Below are positions 1-6,551 of a stretch of DNA of 7,814 bases, one piece after another (the first letter of the stretch is position 1; every line of letters begins with the position of its first letter). Source of the stretch: Acidobacteriota bacterium (GTDB lineage Bacteria > Acidobacteriota > Terriglobia > Terriglobales > Acidobacteriaceae); assembly GCA_021798655.1 (NCBI GenBank), contig JAJZFE010000276.1:1-7814 (forward strand). Reading direction: 5' to 3'. A program made the translations under genes and the position numbers. A model generated the notes under the pieces. It searched no databases and was not told the DNA's origin. It saw nothing but the letters and a program-made list of their open reading frames with translations.

Positions 1-10
1 TGGAGACCGG

Positions 11-823
11 ATGGCCGCCCAGAGTGTCGAGTTCGCGCAGGTGAGCTTCGAGACTCGTTCGCCGAGAGGCGAGGGCGGCCGTCGGCTTTTAACGGACGTG
101 TCGCTGAAGGTGGAGGCGGGGACGACGACTGCGCTGCTGGGGCGGAGTGGGAGCGGCAAGACGACGCTGCTGCGCACGGTGAATGCGCTGGTGCGGCCGA
201 CGGGCGGGTGCGTGCTGGTGGGCGGGCGCGATGTTGCGATGGTGGATGCGATTGCGCTGCGGCGAGGGATTGGGTACGTGATCCAGGAGGCGGGGCTGTT
301 TCCGCAGATGACGGTGGCGCGGAACGTGGGCATGGCGCTGGAGTTGGCGGGGAAGACGCCGGTGGAGATTGCTGCGCGTGCGGCAGAGAGGCTGCGGCTG
401 GTGGGGTTGGAAGAGGATTTGCTAGGGCGTTATCCGTGGCAGTTGAGCGGCGGGCAGCGGCAGCGGGTGGGGCTGGCAAGGGCGCTCGCGGGGGAGCCGG
501 AGGTGCTGCTGCTGGATGAGCCGTTCGGGGCGCTGGATCCGCTGACGCGCGTGGAGATGCAGACGATGCTGCGGGCGTTGCTGCGGCGCGTGGGGACGAC
601 GACGCTGATGGTGACGCATGACCTGGACGAGGCGCTGTATCTGGCCGACCGTGTGGTGTTGCTGGAGGCTGGGCGCGTGGTGATGGAGATGGCCGCGAGT
701 GAGGTGCGGACGAGCGAGAATGCTGCGGTGAAGGCGTATGTGGCGGCGACGCGCAGGACCGAGGTGGTTCCACCCACATCTCAAAGCCGAGATGTGGGGC
801 ACCCTGAGTTGGGGGTAGCATGA
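11..823 (+). CDS. ABC transporter ATP-binding protein, glycine betaine/choline (OpuCA/ProV-like) type
   Basis: This is the cytoplasmic ATPase of an importer, probably for quaternary ammonium compounds or related solutes. The motifs of an active nucleotide-binding domain are complete: Walker A GRSGSGKTT (residues 44-52), Q-loop Gln92, signature LSGGQ (145-149), Walker B VLLLDE with catalytic Glu170, D-loop, and switch His203 in VTHDLDEA. At 270 residues it has only the ATPase domain; the C-terminal CBS pair of classical OpuCA/ProV regulators is absent. The ATG has a GGAG five bases upstream. The substrate class is inferred from the permease and binding-protein genes that follow, joined by ATGA overlaps. 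The last residues (about 254-265) are encoded by a perfect palindromic repeat, so the tail beyond about residue 250 is probably not conserved. Function as an ABC ATPase is certain; the substrate is not. Confidence 0.93.
   Translation: MAAQSVEFAQVSFETRSPRGEGGRRLLTDVSLKVEAGTTTALLGRSGSGKTTLLRTVNALVRPTGGCVLVGGRDVAMVDAIALRRGIGYVIQEAGLFPQMTVARNVGMALELAGKTPVEIAARAAERLRLVGLEEDLLGRYPWQLSGGQRQRVGLARALAGEPEVLLLDEPFGALDPLTRVEMQTMLRALLRRVGTTTLMVTHDLDEALYLADRVVLLEAGRVVMEMAASEVRTSENAAVKAYVAATRRTEVVPPTSQSRDVGHPELGVA
763..803. repeat. Palindromic repeat element inside the 3' end of the ATPase gene
   Basis: A perfect 10-bp inverted repeat, CCCACATCTC (773-782) and GAGATGTGGG (789-798), has a 6-base spacer AAAGCC. 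A weaker outer pairing, GGTG (763-766) with CACC (800-803), extends it. It lies wholly within the ATPase reading frame and ends about 17 bases before the permease start. The form resembles short interspersed palindromes I recall from Acidobacteriaceae genomes; that family link is memory, not a search. As RNA it would form a strong hairpin between the first two cistrons of the transporter. Confidence 0.8.
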
Positions 824-1449
824 GCAATTTCTTGCAGCGGTATGGGGCGCAGATGGCGCGGCTCACGTTTGAGCATCTGTGGCTGACGGCGAGTGCGATG
901 CTGTTTGCGCTGTTGATCGCGCTGCCGCTGGGGGTTTGGCTGTCGCGGCATGAGCGGTTGGCGCGGCCGGTGATTGGCGTGGCGAACGTGCTGCAGACGA
1001 TTCCGAGCCTGGCGCTGTTTGGGCTGCTGCTGCCGGTGCCGTTTCTGGGCGACAGGGCGGCGCGGTTGGCGATTGTCGCGTTGACGGGGTATGCGCTGCT
1101 GCCGATTCTGCGCAACACGTATGCGGGGATTCGGAGCGTGGATGCGGCGCTGGTCGACGTGGCCGATGCGCTGGGGATGACCGGGTGGCAGCGGCTCACG
1201 AAGGTGGAGTTGCCGATGGCGGCGAGCGTGATTCTGGCCGGCGTGCGGACGGCGACGGTGACGTGTGTGGGGGTGGCGACGATTGCGGCGGCGATTGGCG
1301 CAGGCGGATTGGGGGAGCTGATCTTTCGCGGCGTGGCAAGCGTGGACAACGGGCTGGTGCTGGCTGGGGCCGTGCCTGCGGCGCTGCTGGCGCTGTGTGC
1401 GGATGGCGCGTTGGGAGTGGTGGAGAAGCGGTTGGTGGTGCGGCGATGA
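820..1449 (+). CDS. ABC transporter permease, OpuCB/ProW-like
   Basis: This is the inner-membrane channel subunit of the importer, expected to act as a homodimer because no second permease gene is present. Its 209 residues match the usual size of OpuCB/OsmW-type permeases. Hydrophobic segments lie at roughly 22-42, 52-75, 82-98, 133-160 and 178-198. The family motif LQTIPSLALFG is at 59-68. The cytoplasmic coupling loop that docks on the ATPase is visible around 112-134 (VADALGMTGWQRLTKVELP), matching the EAA-loop pattern with its central Gly and terminal LP. The start overlaps the ATPase stop as ATGA, with a G-rich stretch (811-815) as a weak ribosome-binding site, so translation is probably coupled. 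The stop in turn overlaps the start of the binding protein. Confidence 0.92.
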   Translation: MSNFLQRYGAQMARLTFEHLWLTASAMLFALLIALPLGVWLSRHERLARPVIGVANVLQTIPSLALFGLLLPVPFLGDRAARLAIVALTGYALLPILRNTYAGIRSVDAALVDVADALGMTGWQRLTKVELPMAASVILAGVRTATVTCVGVATIAAAIGAGGLGELIFRGVASVDNGLVLAGAVPAALLALCADGALGVVEKRLVVRR

Positions 1450-2378
1450 GACGCTCTGCCGAGAGTGGGCGCATACAGCTTCGAGGCGTGAGTTTTGAGG
1501 CGCGAGTGCTTTGCGTGGCTGGGTGGCTGGCGTTGTTTGGGGTGATGGCGTGTGCGCCGCCGCGGTCGTCGCATGTGGTGATCGGGGCGAAGGATTTTAC
1601 GGAGCAGGTGGTGCTGGGGGAGTTGCTGGCGCAGGAGATTGAGGCCGCTGGGGCGGGGCCTGTGGAACGGCGATTCTGGCTGGCGGGGAGCTATCTGTGC
1701 CAGCAGGCGCTGGTGTCGGGGCGCATCGATGGGTATGTGGAGTACACGGGGACGGCGCTGACGGCGATCCTGAAGCAGCCGCTCGAGCGCGATGCGGCGC
1801 GGGTGGATGCGACGGTGTCGCGGTTGTACGAGCAGCGGTACCACGCGCGTGTGGGGCCGGGGCTGGGGTTTGAGGATACGTTTGCGATGGTGGTGCGTGG
1901 AGACGATGCGCGGCGGTATGGGTTGAAGACGATCTCGGATGCGGCGCGGTGGTCGTCGACGTGGAGGCTGGGCGTGGGGTATGAGTTTGCAGAGCGGCCG
2001 GATGGGTTGCGCGGATTGAGCGCGGCGTATGGGCTGCGGTTTGCGGGCGAGCCGCGGACGATGGAGCTGGGGTTGCTGTATCGGTCGCTGGCGGCGCGGC
2101 AGGTGGATATGGTGGCGGGGAACTCAACCGATGGGGCGATTCGGGCGCTGGACTTTGTGGCGTTGCAGGATGACCGGCACTACTTTCCGCCGTATGAGGC
2201 GGTGCCGCTGGTGCGGGAGGATGCACTGCAGCGGTGGCCGCAGATGGGAGTGGCGATGCAGCGGCTGGCCGGCAAGGTGAGCGCCGATGATATGCGCGCG
2301 ATGAACCTGGCGGTGGAGAGCGGGCATCGCGATGTGGGCGAGGTGGTGCGGGCGTTTCGTGCGAGCAGGGGGCTGTGA
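1446..2378 (+). CDS. Substrate-binding lipoprotein of the betaine/choline-type ABC importer (OpuAC domain)
   Basis: This is the solute receptor that delivers ligand to the permease. A basic N terminus and hydrophobic stretch end in a lipobox (VMAC, Cys36), so it should be a lipid-anchored exported protein. The mature part has family landmarks: VVIGAKDFTEQVVLGELLAQ (44-63), DGYVEYTGT (95-103), AGNSTDG (224-230) and HYFPPYEAVPLVR (245-257). These are typical of OpuBC/OpuCC/OsmF proteins and also of the related EgtU ergothioneine receptors, so the ligand cannot be fixed by eye. The frame stays open upstream to 1185, but that part overlaps the permease and has no motif. The ATG at 1446 gives an ATGA overlap and 310 residues. 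A GTG at 1488 (codon 15) would give a more usual signal-peptide length and is a real alternative. Confidence 0.9.
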   Translation: MRRSAESGRIQLRGVSFEARVLCVAGWLALFGVMACAPPRSSHVVIGAKDFTEQVVLGELLAQEIEAAGAGPVERRFWLAGSYLCQQALVSGRIDGYVEYTGTALTAILKQPLERDAARVDATVSRLYEQRYHARVGPGLGFEDTFAMVVRGDDARRYGLKTISDAARWSSTWRLGVGYEFAERPDGLRGLSAAYGLRFAGEPRTMELGLLYRSLAARQVDMVAGNSTDGAIRALDFVALQDDRHYFPPYEAVPLVREDALQRWPQMGVAMQRLAGKVSADDMRAMNLAVESGHRDVGEVVRAFRASRGL

Positions 2379-2403
2379 GCGGCGAGGTCGTAGACTGGTA
2401 GCG

Positions 2404-2985
2404 ATGAACAAGCGAGTGTCTATCGGGGTGCTGTTGCTGGCGTTGGCGGTTGCGGGGTGCAAGCGGAGTGGACGTGCGCCGGAGAGGGCTGCGGTTGCGA
2501 GTTCGGCGACTGCGAGCGCTGCGCCAACGGTGTCGAGTGTTGCTGCGCCAAGCGCGCCTGCGGTACTGAGTTCGTCGACAGGCAAGACGGGACAGTTCGG
2601 ATGGAAGACGTATGACCGGGAGAGCTTCGTGACGCAGCCTTCGGAGGGACGCGTGTTCGAGGTGCCGCTCCATGCAGCAAAGCTGAGGGTGACGCTGAGT
2701 GCGTCGCAGCCGGTGCTGGCGGGCGTGATGACGCGGGAGCAGCTCTCGACGGGCAGAGGTGTGGTGCGGGCGGCGAAGTTTCTGTCGCTGCCGTGCAGCG
2801 TTGTGGGTCGGCCGAGCGGGGAGCGCGAGTGTGCGCTCTCGGTGATGACGCCGGAGGTGTTTGTGCTGCGCGATGTGCGCGAGCAGATGATGACGGGCAG
2901 TCGTCCTGGGGCGAACAACATCAACGTGACGCTGGCGGTGTGGGCCTGCGTGGCCGACTGCAAGGCAGTCGCAGGAGCGCAGTGA
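2404..2985 (+). CDS. Small lipoprotein of unknown function
   Basis: I do not recognise this 193-residue protein. Residues 1-18 form a clear lipoprotein signal (MNKRVSIGVLLLALAVAG) ending in lipobox Cys19. An Ala/Ser/Pro/Val-rich linker of low complexity (about 23-62) follows, as expected for a tether across the periplasm. A globular part from about 63 has predicted strand-like segments and four cysteines (131, 143, 182, 186), the last two as CVADC near the C terminus; they could form two disulfides in the periplasm. The reading frame is open upstream to 2332, but only the ATG at 2404 places the signal peptide at the N terminus. It starts 25 bases after the transporter and overlaps the next gene by one base, so it may be read from the same transcript. 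A direct role in transport is not shown. Confidence 0.8.
   Translation: MNKRVSIGVLLLALAVAGCKRSGRAPERAAVASSATASAAPTVSSVAAPSAPAVLSSSTGKTGQFGWKTYDRESFVTQPSEGRVFEVPLHAAKLRVTLSASQPVLAGVMTREQLSTGRGVVRAAKFLSLPCSVVGRPSGERECALSVMTPEVFVLRDVREQMMTGSRPGANNINVTLAVWACVADCKAVAGAQ
2973..2977 (+). promoter_or_regulatory. Ribosome-binding site deciding the DinB start
   Basis: AGGAG lies seven bases before the ATG at 2985, inside the last codons of the upstream lipoprotein gene. It supports that ATG over the longer open frame running back to 2793. Confidence 0.7.
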
Positions 2986-3473
2986 TGGTGGAGCCGTGGT
3001 TGCGTGGGACTTTGACGGACGTGGAGCCGGTGCGTCGCGCGGTGCTGCACGCGCTGGAGCTGGCGGCGGAGGACGGCGAGCGCTGGGCGGCTATGCTGAG
3101 CGATGCGGAGATGTTTGCGCGGCCGGCGGGCGTGCCGTCGGTGGCGTTTCAGCTGCGGCATGTCGTGCGGTCGCTGGACCGGCTGCTGACGTATGCGGAG
3201 GGTGGGCAGTTGACGCGGGAGCAGCTTGCGGCACTCTCTGCGGAGATGGAGGATGTCGGCACGGCGAGTGCGGCGCTGCAGGAGTTTCGCGAGGGCGTTA
3301 CGCAGGCTATGCTGCGGGTGAGAGCGATTGCGCCGGAGAGCTTCGCTGAGCCGCGCGGCGTTGGGCGAAAAATGCTGCCGACGACGGTGGCGGGCTTGCT
3401 GATTCACTGCGCGGAGCACACGCAGCGGCACGTGGGGCAGATGGTGACGACGGCGAAGGTTGTGCGAGGCTGA
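2985..3473 (+). CDS. DinB-fold family protein
   Basis: This 162-residue protein looks like a DinB/YfiT-type four-helix bundle, a fold that usually binds one divalent metal through three histidines and includes thiol-dependent transferases and damage-inducible proteins of unknown activity. The expected ligands are present: His59 in the helix PSVAFQLRHVVRSLDRLL (51-68), and His145 with His149 in the C-terminal helix motif EHTQRHVGQM. His141 is an extra nearby histidine. Family members commonly show this HxxxH before GQ near the C terminus. The start is fixed by an AGGAG and a TGATG overlap with the lipoprotein gene, so the pair is likely translationally coupled. The specific reaction cannot be read from sequence. 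Confidence 0.85.
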   Translation: MVEPWLRGTLTDVEPVRRAVLHALELAAEDGERWAAMLSDAEMFARPAGVPSVAFQLRHVVRSLDRLLTYAEGGQLTREQLAALSAEMEDVGTASAALQEFREGVTQAMLRVRAIAPESFAEPRGVGRKMLPTTVAGLLIHCAEHTQRHVGQMVTTAKVVRG

Positions 3474-3517
3474 TTGTTTGGCTCGCGGAGAGTGTGCGTG
3501 AGTGGGGCGAAACGCAG

Positions 3518-3532
3518 ATTCCCTTCGGGAAT
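3518..3532. repeat. Perfect short hairpin ATTCCC-TTC-GGGAAT
   Basis: A 6-bp perfect stem with a 3-base loop lies 45 bases after the DinB stop. Neither side carries a run of T, so it is not a standard intrinsic terminator, although it sits between convergent genes. Its right arm overlaps the first unit of the tandem repeat that follows. A motif of this type next to GGGAATGACAAA is one I recall as widespread in Acidobacteriaceae intergenic DNA. Confidence 0.65.
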
Positions 3533-3589
3533 GACAAAACAAAAACAGGGAATTACAAAACAGAAGCAGGGAATGACAAAGCGAGACGG
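3527..3589. repeat. Three tandem 21-bp repeats in the convergence zone
   Basis: Three consecutive 21-base units start at 3527, 3548 and 3569. Each begins GGGAATKACAAA. Units one and two differ at three positions (one T/G, two A/G); the third keeps the first twelve bases and then diverges. The array fills the gap up to the stop codon of the minus-strand phosphodiesterase at 3591. It is A-rich on the plus strand, unlike the surrounding GC-rich DNA. No gene or clear terminator is visible here. Confidence 0.85.
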
Positions 3590-3590
3590 G

Positions 3591-5591
3591 CTACTCCGGG
3601 CAGGTGGTTTCGGTCTGGATGAGGCAGGCGCGGTCGTAGTAGTGGACGCCGTCGTGCTCCTGGTAGTGGAGGATGGTGCGGCGGCCGTTGGCGGCGGGGG
3701 CGGAGACGAGCGTCTTGCCGGGGTCTGCGGTCTGCGGAGATGACTTTGTTGCAGCGAGTGCTTCGGTCATCACGCGGCCTTTGAGTGAGCCGTGGCTGGG
3801 GAGGGTGAGGCCGAGGATGGCGGCGACCGTTGGGGTGATGTCGATGTTGCCGACGGGTTCGGGATCGATGTAGCCGTGTTTGAAGTCGGGGCCGATGGCG
3901 GCCATGTTGTTCCAGGTCTGGTCGCGGGCGAGCGCGCCGTGGTTGCCCTGGCCCTCCTGGAGGTTGGTGTCGGTGATTTGAATGCCGCTCTGGTAGTCGC
4001 CGGGCTTGAGGAAGAAGTGTTTGAAGGTGACGGCGATGGTGGGGTTGGGAAGCTGGCTGGCGCCTTTGAGGCCGACGGCGGTGAGCGGCAGAGCGCCGGG
4101 GCAGGAGGTGGCAGTGGGGCAGAAGGTGTCGTCGACGAAGATGCCGGAGATGTAGTCGAGGTCGCTGAGTGCGGCAACGGTGTCTTTGACGATCTGAGCG
4201 GCTACCGTTGCGTCGTGGCTGGGGACGTAGAGGAAGTCGGTGCCGCCGTTGGAGGCGATGAGGACGTGGGCGTCGGAGCCGTCGAGGTGCTTGATCTGCG
4301 GGCCGAGGAGGGCACTGCCGTCGGCGGGATAGCCGGAGGTTTCGCCGCTGAGCGGGACCTCGGCGTAGACGGAGTCGCCGGAGGTGGCGCGCTGGTTGGC
4401 GTCGAAGAGGTGCTGGCGGGTGGCGAGCGCGAGGTCGATGCCGAGGAAGCCGGTGGGTATGGTGTGGGGCGGCTGCGGCTTGTCGTGGCCTTCGAGCTTG
4501 TAGGTGAGCGCGGCGGCGGGGCTGGCGATGGTGCCGCCGTCGGCGTCGAGCTCGCGGCGGCTGACGGTGGCGAAGCCGTGGTCGGAGGTGATGACGACGT
4601 CGGTGTTGGCCTTGATGGCGGGGTGCTGGTCGAGCCAGTCGAGCAGCTGTGCGAGGATGTGGTCGGCGTTGCGGAGGGCGAGCTTGACGGTTGGGCCGTT
4701 GATGCCGGGGGTGAGAGTCTGGAGGCTGTCGCCTTCGTTGTGCTGGGTGCCGTCGGGGTCGCGCGACCAGAAGAGGAGGACGAAGGGCTTGCCGGCCTGG
4801 GCGAAGTCGGGGAGGATGAGGCGGGTGGTGACGTCGGCGAGCCACTGCTCCTGCACGGTGTTGGCGGCGAGCGTGCCGGGCTGCGCGGCGCTGCCGCCGA
4901 AGCCGTTGGACCACTGGGAGTCTGGCGCGTAACCGTTGGTGCGAAGCGGGGCCTCGGTGGGCAGGCCGGATTTGGCGAGCTGTTCGGCGAAGGCGAGTGG
5001 CAAGGGGATGCTGTTGGTGTGGCCGGTGGACTCGTCGAGGATGAGCGTGTCGGGGATGTCCATCTGGCCGAGCTGGTTGCGGTGGACGGCGGCGATCTGC
5101 TGGATGGCGGTGGGGCCGAGCTTGCCGATGGCCGCGGTGCTGTAGCCGGCGGCGTGCGCGGCTTCGAGCAGCGTGGTCTCGCCGAGGTAGTTGCCGCTGA
5201 AGTCGGCGTTCATGCTGGCGAGGACGCTATCGTTTTCGAGAAAAGGCGCGATGCCGTCGGAGGGTGCCGGGGCGTAGGGGTCGGTGAGGTAGCGGCCGGG
5301 GTAGACGACGTTGCCGTAGTCGCCGGTGTCGCCGAGGCCGTGGCCGGTGGCGATGGCGGAGGCGTTGGCGGTGGTGACCGAGGGGTAGACCGAGTGGCTG
5401 TTGCGGAGGTCGACGCCTGCGGTGCGGATGCGGTAGAGCGTGGGCATGTCCTCGGGCGTGACCGAGTTGCGGCGGAGGCCGTCGGCGACGAAGAGGATGA
5501 CGTTGCGCTGCGGCCTGGCGGCGGGCTGCTGGGCTGGAAGTGCGAGCGGCACGGCGGCGAAGAGGGCGATGGCGAAGAGCGGCTTGGTCAC
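3591..5591 (-). CDS. Secreted alkaline-phosphatase-superfamily phosphodiesterase (type I phosphodiesterase/nucleotide pyrophosphatase family)
   Basis: This is a metal-dependent phosphoesterase that should act outside the cytoplasm. An N-terminal signal peptide (about 1-20, ending LALPA) precedes the catalytic domain. The two-metal site can be traced: Asp37 in NVILFVADGLR, probable nucleophile Thr73 with Asn76 in YPSVTTANASAIATGH, Asp280 and His284 in DPDGTQH, Asp337-His338 in TSDHGF, and His551 in GNHG. All expected residues are present, so it is probably active. At 666 residues it is longer than minimal family members; the extra length includes the region between TSDHGF and GNHG and a C-terminal tail. 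Cys491/Cys497 and Cys656/Cys664 could form disulfides. The start is GTG, with AGGG about eight bases upstream. Substrate (nucleotide, phospholipid or other phosphodiester) cannot be determined. It appears to be a single-gene unit. Confidence 0.9.
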   Translation of the reverse strand: MTKPLFAIALFAAVPLALPAQQPAARPQRNVILFVADGLRRNSVTPEDMPTLYRIRTAGVDLRNSHSVYPSVTTANASAIATGHGLGDTGDYGNVVYPGRYLTDPYAPAPSDGIAPFLENDSVLASMNADFSGNYLGETTLLEAAHAAGYSTAAIGKLGPTAIQQIAAVHRNQLGQMDIPDTLILDESTGHTNSIPLPLAFAEQLAKSGLPTEAPLRTNGYAPDSQWSNGFGGSAAQPGTLAANTVQEQWLADVTTRLILPDFAQAGKPFVLLFWSRDPDGTQHNEGDSLQTLTPGINGPTVKLALRNADHILAQLLDWLDQHPAIKANTDVVITSDHGFATVSRRELDADGGTIASPAAALTYKLEGHDKPQPPHTIPTGFLGIDLALATRQHLFDANQRATSGDSVYAEVPLSGETSGYPADGSALLGPQIKHLDGSDAHVLIASNGGTDFLYVPSHDATVAAQIVKDTVAALSDLDYISGIFVDDTFCPTATSCPGALPLTAVGLKGASQLPNPTIAVTFKHFFLKPGDYQSGIQITDTNLQEGQGNHGALARDQTWNNMAAIGPDFKHGYIDPEPVGNIDITPTVAAILGLTLPSHGSLKGRVMTEALAATKSSPQTADPGKTLVSAPAANGRRTILHYQEHDGVHYYDRACLIQTETTCPE

Positions 5592-5625
5592 GTCAGGTTC
5601 CCTGCGGCAACTGCGGTTCAGGACC

Positions 5626-5717
5626 GGTACCCCCTCCCGGTGTTTTGGGGGTAAAGTCTTGATGAGATACGGGTTAGCGGCGGACTTTGCCAGTATGCCG
5701 GGAGGTCCCGGTGTACC
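5626..5717. repeat. Large imperfect dyad element upstream of the phosphodiesterase
   Basis: Nested inverted repeats span about 92 bases. GGTAC (5626-5630) pairs with GTACC (5713-5717), CCTCCCGG (5633-5640) with CCGGGAGG (5698-5705), and GTAAAGTC (5651-5658) with GACTTTGC (5683-5690, one wobble/mismatch). Internal asymmetric loops separate the stems. The element fills much of the gap between the DUF202 terminator and the phosphodiesterase start, where its promoter and 5' leader should lie. It looks like an interspersed palindromic element; from memory, GTAAAGTCTT-type segments recur in Acidobacteriaceae intergenic DNA. I could not identify a convincing -35/-10 pair here. Confidence 0.65.
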
Positions 5718-5720
5718 CCG

Positions 5721-5750
5721 AAAATGGAAACGCCCGACGTGTGCCGGGCG
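5721..5750 (-). terminator. Probable intrinsic terminator of the rhodanese-DUF202 unit
   Basis: Read on the minus strand, CGCCCG (5750-5745) and CGGGCG (5736-5731) form a perfect 6-bp GC stem around an 8-base loop, followed at once by TTTCCATTTT (5730-5721). Hairpin plus U-rich tail, about 60 bases after the DUF202 stop codon, is the usual layout of Rho-independent termination. The T tract is interrupted, so efficiency may be moderate. Confidence 0.65.
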
Positions 5751-5812
5751 AGAATCAGCTTGTGTCCTGATTGTAAACCCGGTGTCAAGAGCGGCGCAGC
5801 GGGCAGGTGGAG

Positions 5813-6205
5813 CTACCGGAAACGGAGCAGGTAGACGGCCATGCCGATGCCGATGGCGGCGAGCAGGAGTGCGAGGCTGACGGCGGCTTTGGAGGGCTTG
5901 CCGGGCTGCCAGGTGCCGTTGGCGAGCTGGCGGGTGAGGGCGAGGTGGTCCACGACGGCGACGATGTTGATGATGACGCCGAGCAGGACCAGGGCGACGC
6001 CGGTGACGACCGAGTGCGCGGTGGTGAGCCCGGTGGTGAGCGAGGTGGCGAGGTGCTGCGTCGCGGTGAACTCGCGCAGGAAGAGGCCGAAGCGGCTGAC
6101 GGCGAAGCCGACGCCCATGAGTCCGAGGCCGGTGCGAATCCAGGCGAGGAAGGTGCGCTCGGCGGCGAGGTAGGTACGCGGGTCCTGTTCGGCTGGATTG
6201 GGCAT
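5813..6205 (-). CDS. DUF202 (YidH-like) three-helix membrane protein
   Basis: A small inner-membrane protein of the DUF202 family, whose biochemical role is unknown. The family's N-terminal signature is clear: RTYLAAERTFLAWIRTGLGLMGVGFAVSRF begins at residue 10 and runs into the first membrane helix. Further hydrophobic helices lie at about 66-88 and 108-127, and the protein ends YLLRFR. The chosen ATG gives 130 residues, normal for the family. The frame is open further upstream to 6304, but that extension overlaps the rhodanese gene and is a Pro/Ser/Thr-rich stretch without family character. No good ribosome-binding site precedes the ATG. The rhodanese stop is 22 bases upstream, so the gene is probably expressed as the second cistron of that transcript. 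Confidence 0.88.
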   Translation of the reverse strand: MPNPAEQDPRTYLAAERTFLAWIRTGLGLMGVGFAVSRFGLFLREFTATQHLATSLTTGLTTAHSVVTGVALVLLGVIINIVAVVDHLALTRQLANGTWQPGKPSKAAVSLALLLAAIGIGMAVYLLRFR

Positions 6206-6227
6206 AGGCAGTTGGATGCGGCGGGGG

Positions 6228-6551
6228 TCAGTAGCGGGGGACCTGGGGGTCGATGAGGCGGGACCAGGCGTCGATGCCGCCGGCGACGGACTGAGCTTTG
6301 TCAAAGCCCTGATTGCGGAGCCAGGCGGCGACGGAGAGCGAGCGCGCGCCGTGGTGGCAGAGGACGAGGATAGGGGCCTCGTCGTCGAGCTCCTGATGGG
6401 CGCGGGCGGGGATCTCGCCCATGGGCATGAGGGTCGCGCCGGCGATGCTGGCGGTGGCGACCTCCCACGGCTCGCGGACGTCGAGCAGCATGGGTGGGTG
6501 TGCAGCGGCGAGGAGCGTGCGGGCCTGGTCTACGGTGATTTCGAGGTCCAT
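6228..6551 (-). CDS. Single-domain rhodanese-like sulfurtransferase
   Basis: A 107-residue, one-domain rhodanese expected in the cytoplasm, where such proteins carry sulfane sulfur as a cysteine persulfide. The substrate-side motif MLLDVREPWE is at 21-30. The active-site loop CHHGARS has Cys65 followed by Gly68 and Arg70 in the CxxGxR pattern. The C-terminal motif GGIDAWSRLIDPQVPRY is typical of this small subfamily. All catalytic features are present. The ATG at 6551 matches the usual start (MDLEITVDQA); the frame runs back to 6791, but that region has no recognisable protein character. There is no ribosome-binding site. It probably forms a two-gene unit with DUF202. Sulfur donor and acceptor are unknown; no thiosulfate or cofactor-synthesis gene is nearby. 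Confidence 0.9.
   Translation of the reverse strand: MDLEITVDQARTLLAAAHPPMLLDVREPWEVATASIAGATLMPMGEIPARAHQELDDEAPILVLCHHGARSLSVAAWLRNQGFDKAQSVAGGIDAWSRLIDPQVPRY

Noticed and set aside
3518..3532. Hairpin considered as an intrinsic terminator for the convergent genes
   Set aside because: No T tract follows on either strand, so it was annotated as a repeat.
1597..3542. Long minus-strand frames (1597-2673 and 2124-3542) opposite the binding protein, lipoprotein and DinB genes
   Set aside because: Arg/His/Pro/Ser-rich composition, no motifs, and the plus strand carries three well-supported genes with sensible starts and overlaps.
3527..3589. Tandem units considered as a CRISPR array
   Set aside because: Units of 21 bases are contiguous with no unique spacers, and no cas gene is present.
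3553..4914. A 453-codon minus-strand frame overlapping the phosphodiesterase in another phase
   Set aside because: The product is Arg/His/Pro-rich without domains, typical of a shifted frame of a GC-rich gene.
3792..5654. A 620-codon open frame on the plus strand, antisense to the phosphodiesterase gene
   Set aside because: Its product is almost entirely Gly/Val/Ala/Glu/Asp with no motif. The opposite strand encodes a full family protein with signal peptide and catalytic residues. In GC-rich DNA with few stop codons such mirror frames are expected.
5592..5720. Candidate promoter of the phosphodiesterase (weak CTGGCA-18-TATCTC on the minus strand)
   Set aside because: Both boxes are poor matches and fall inside the dyad element, so the evidence is too weak to annotate.
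5807..6256. Plus-strand frame opposite the DUF202 gene
   Set aside because: Acidic, Gly-rich mirror product; the minus strand gives a clear DUF202 signature and three membrane helices.
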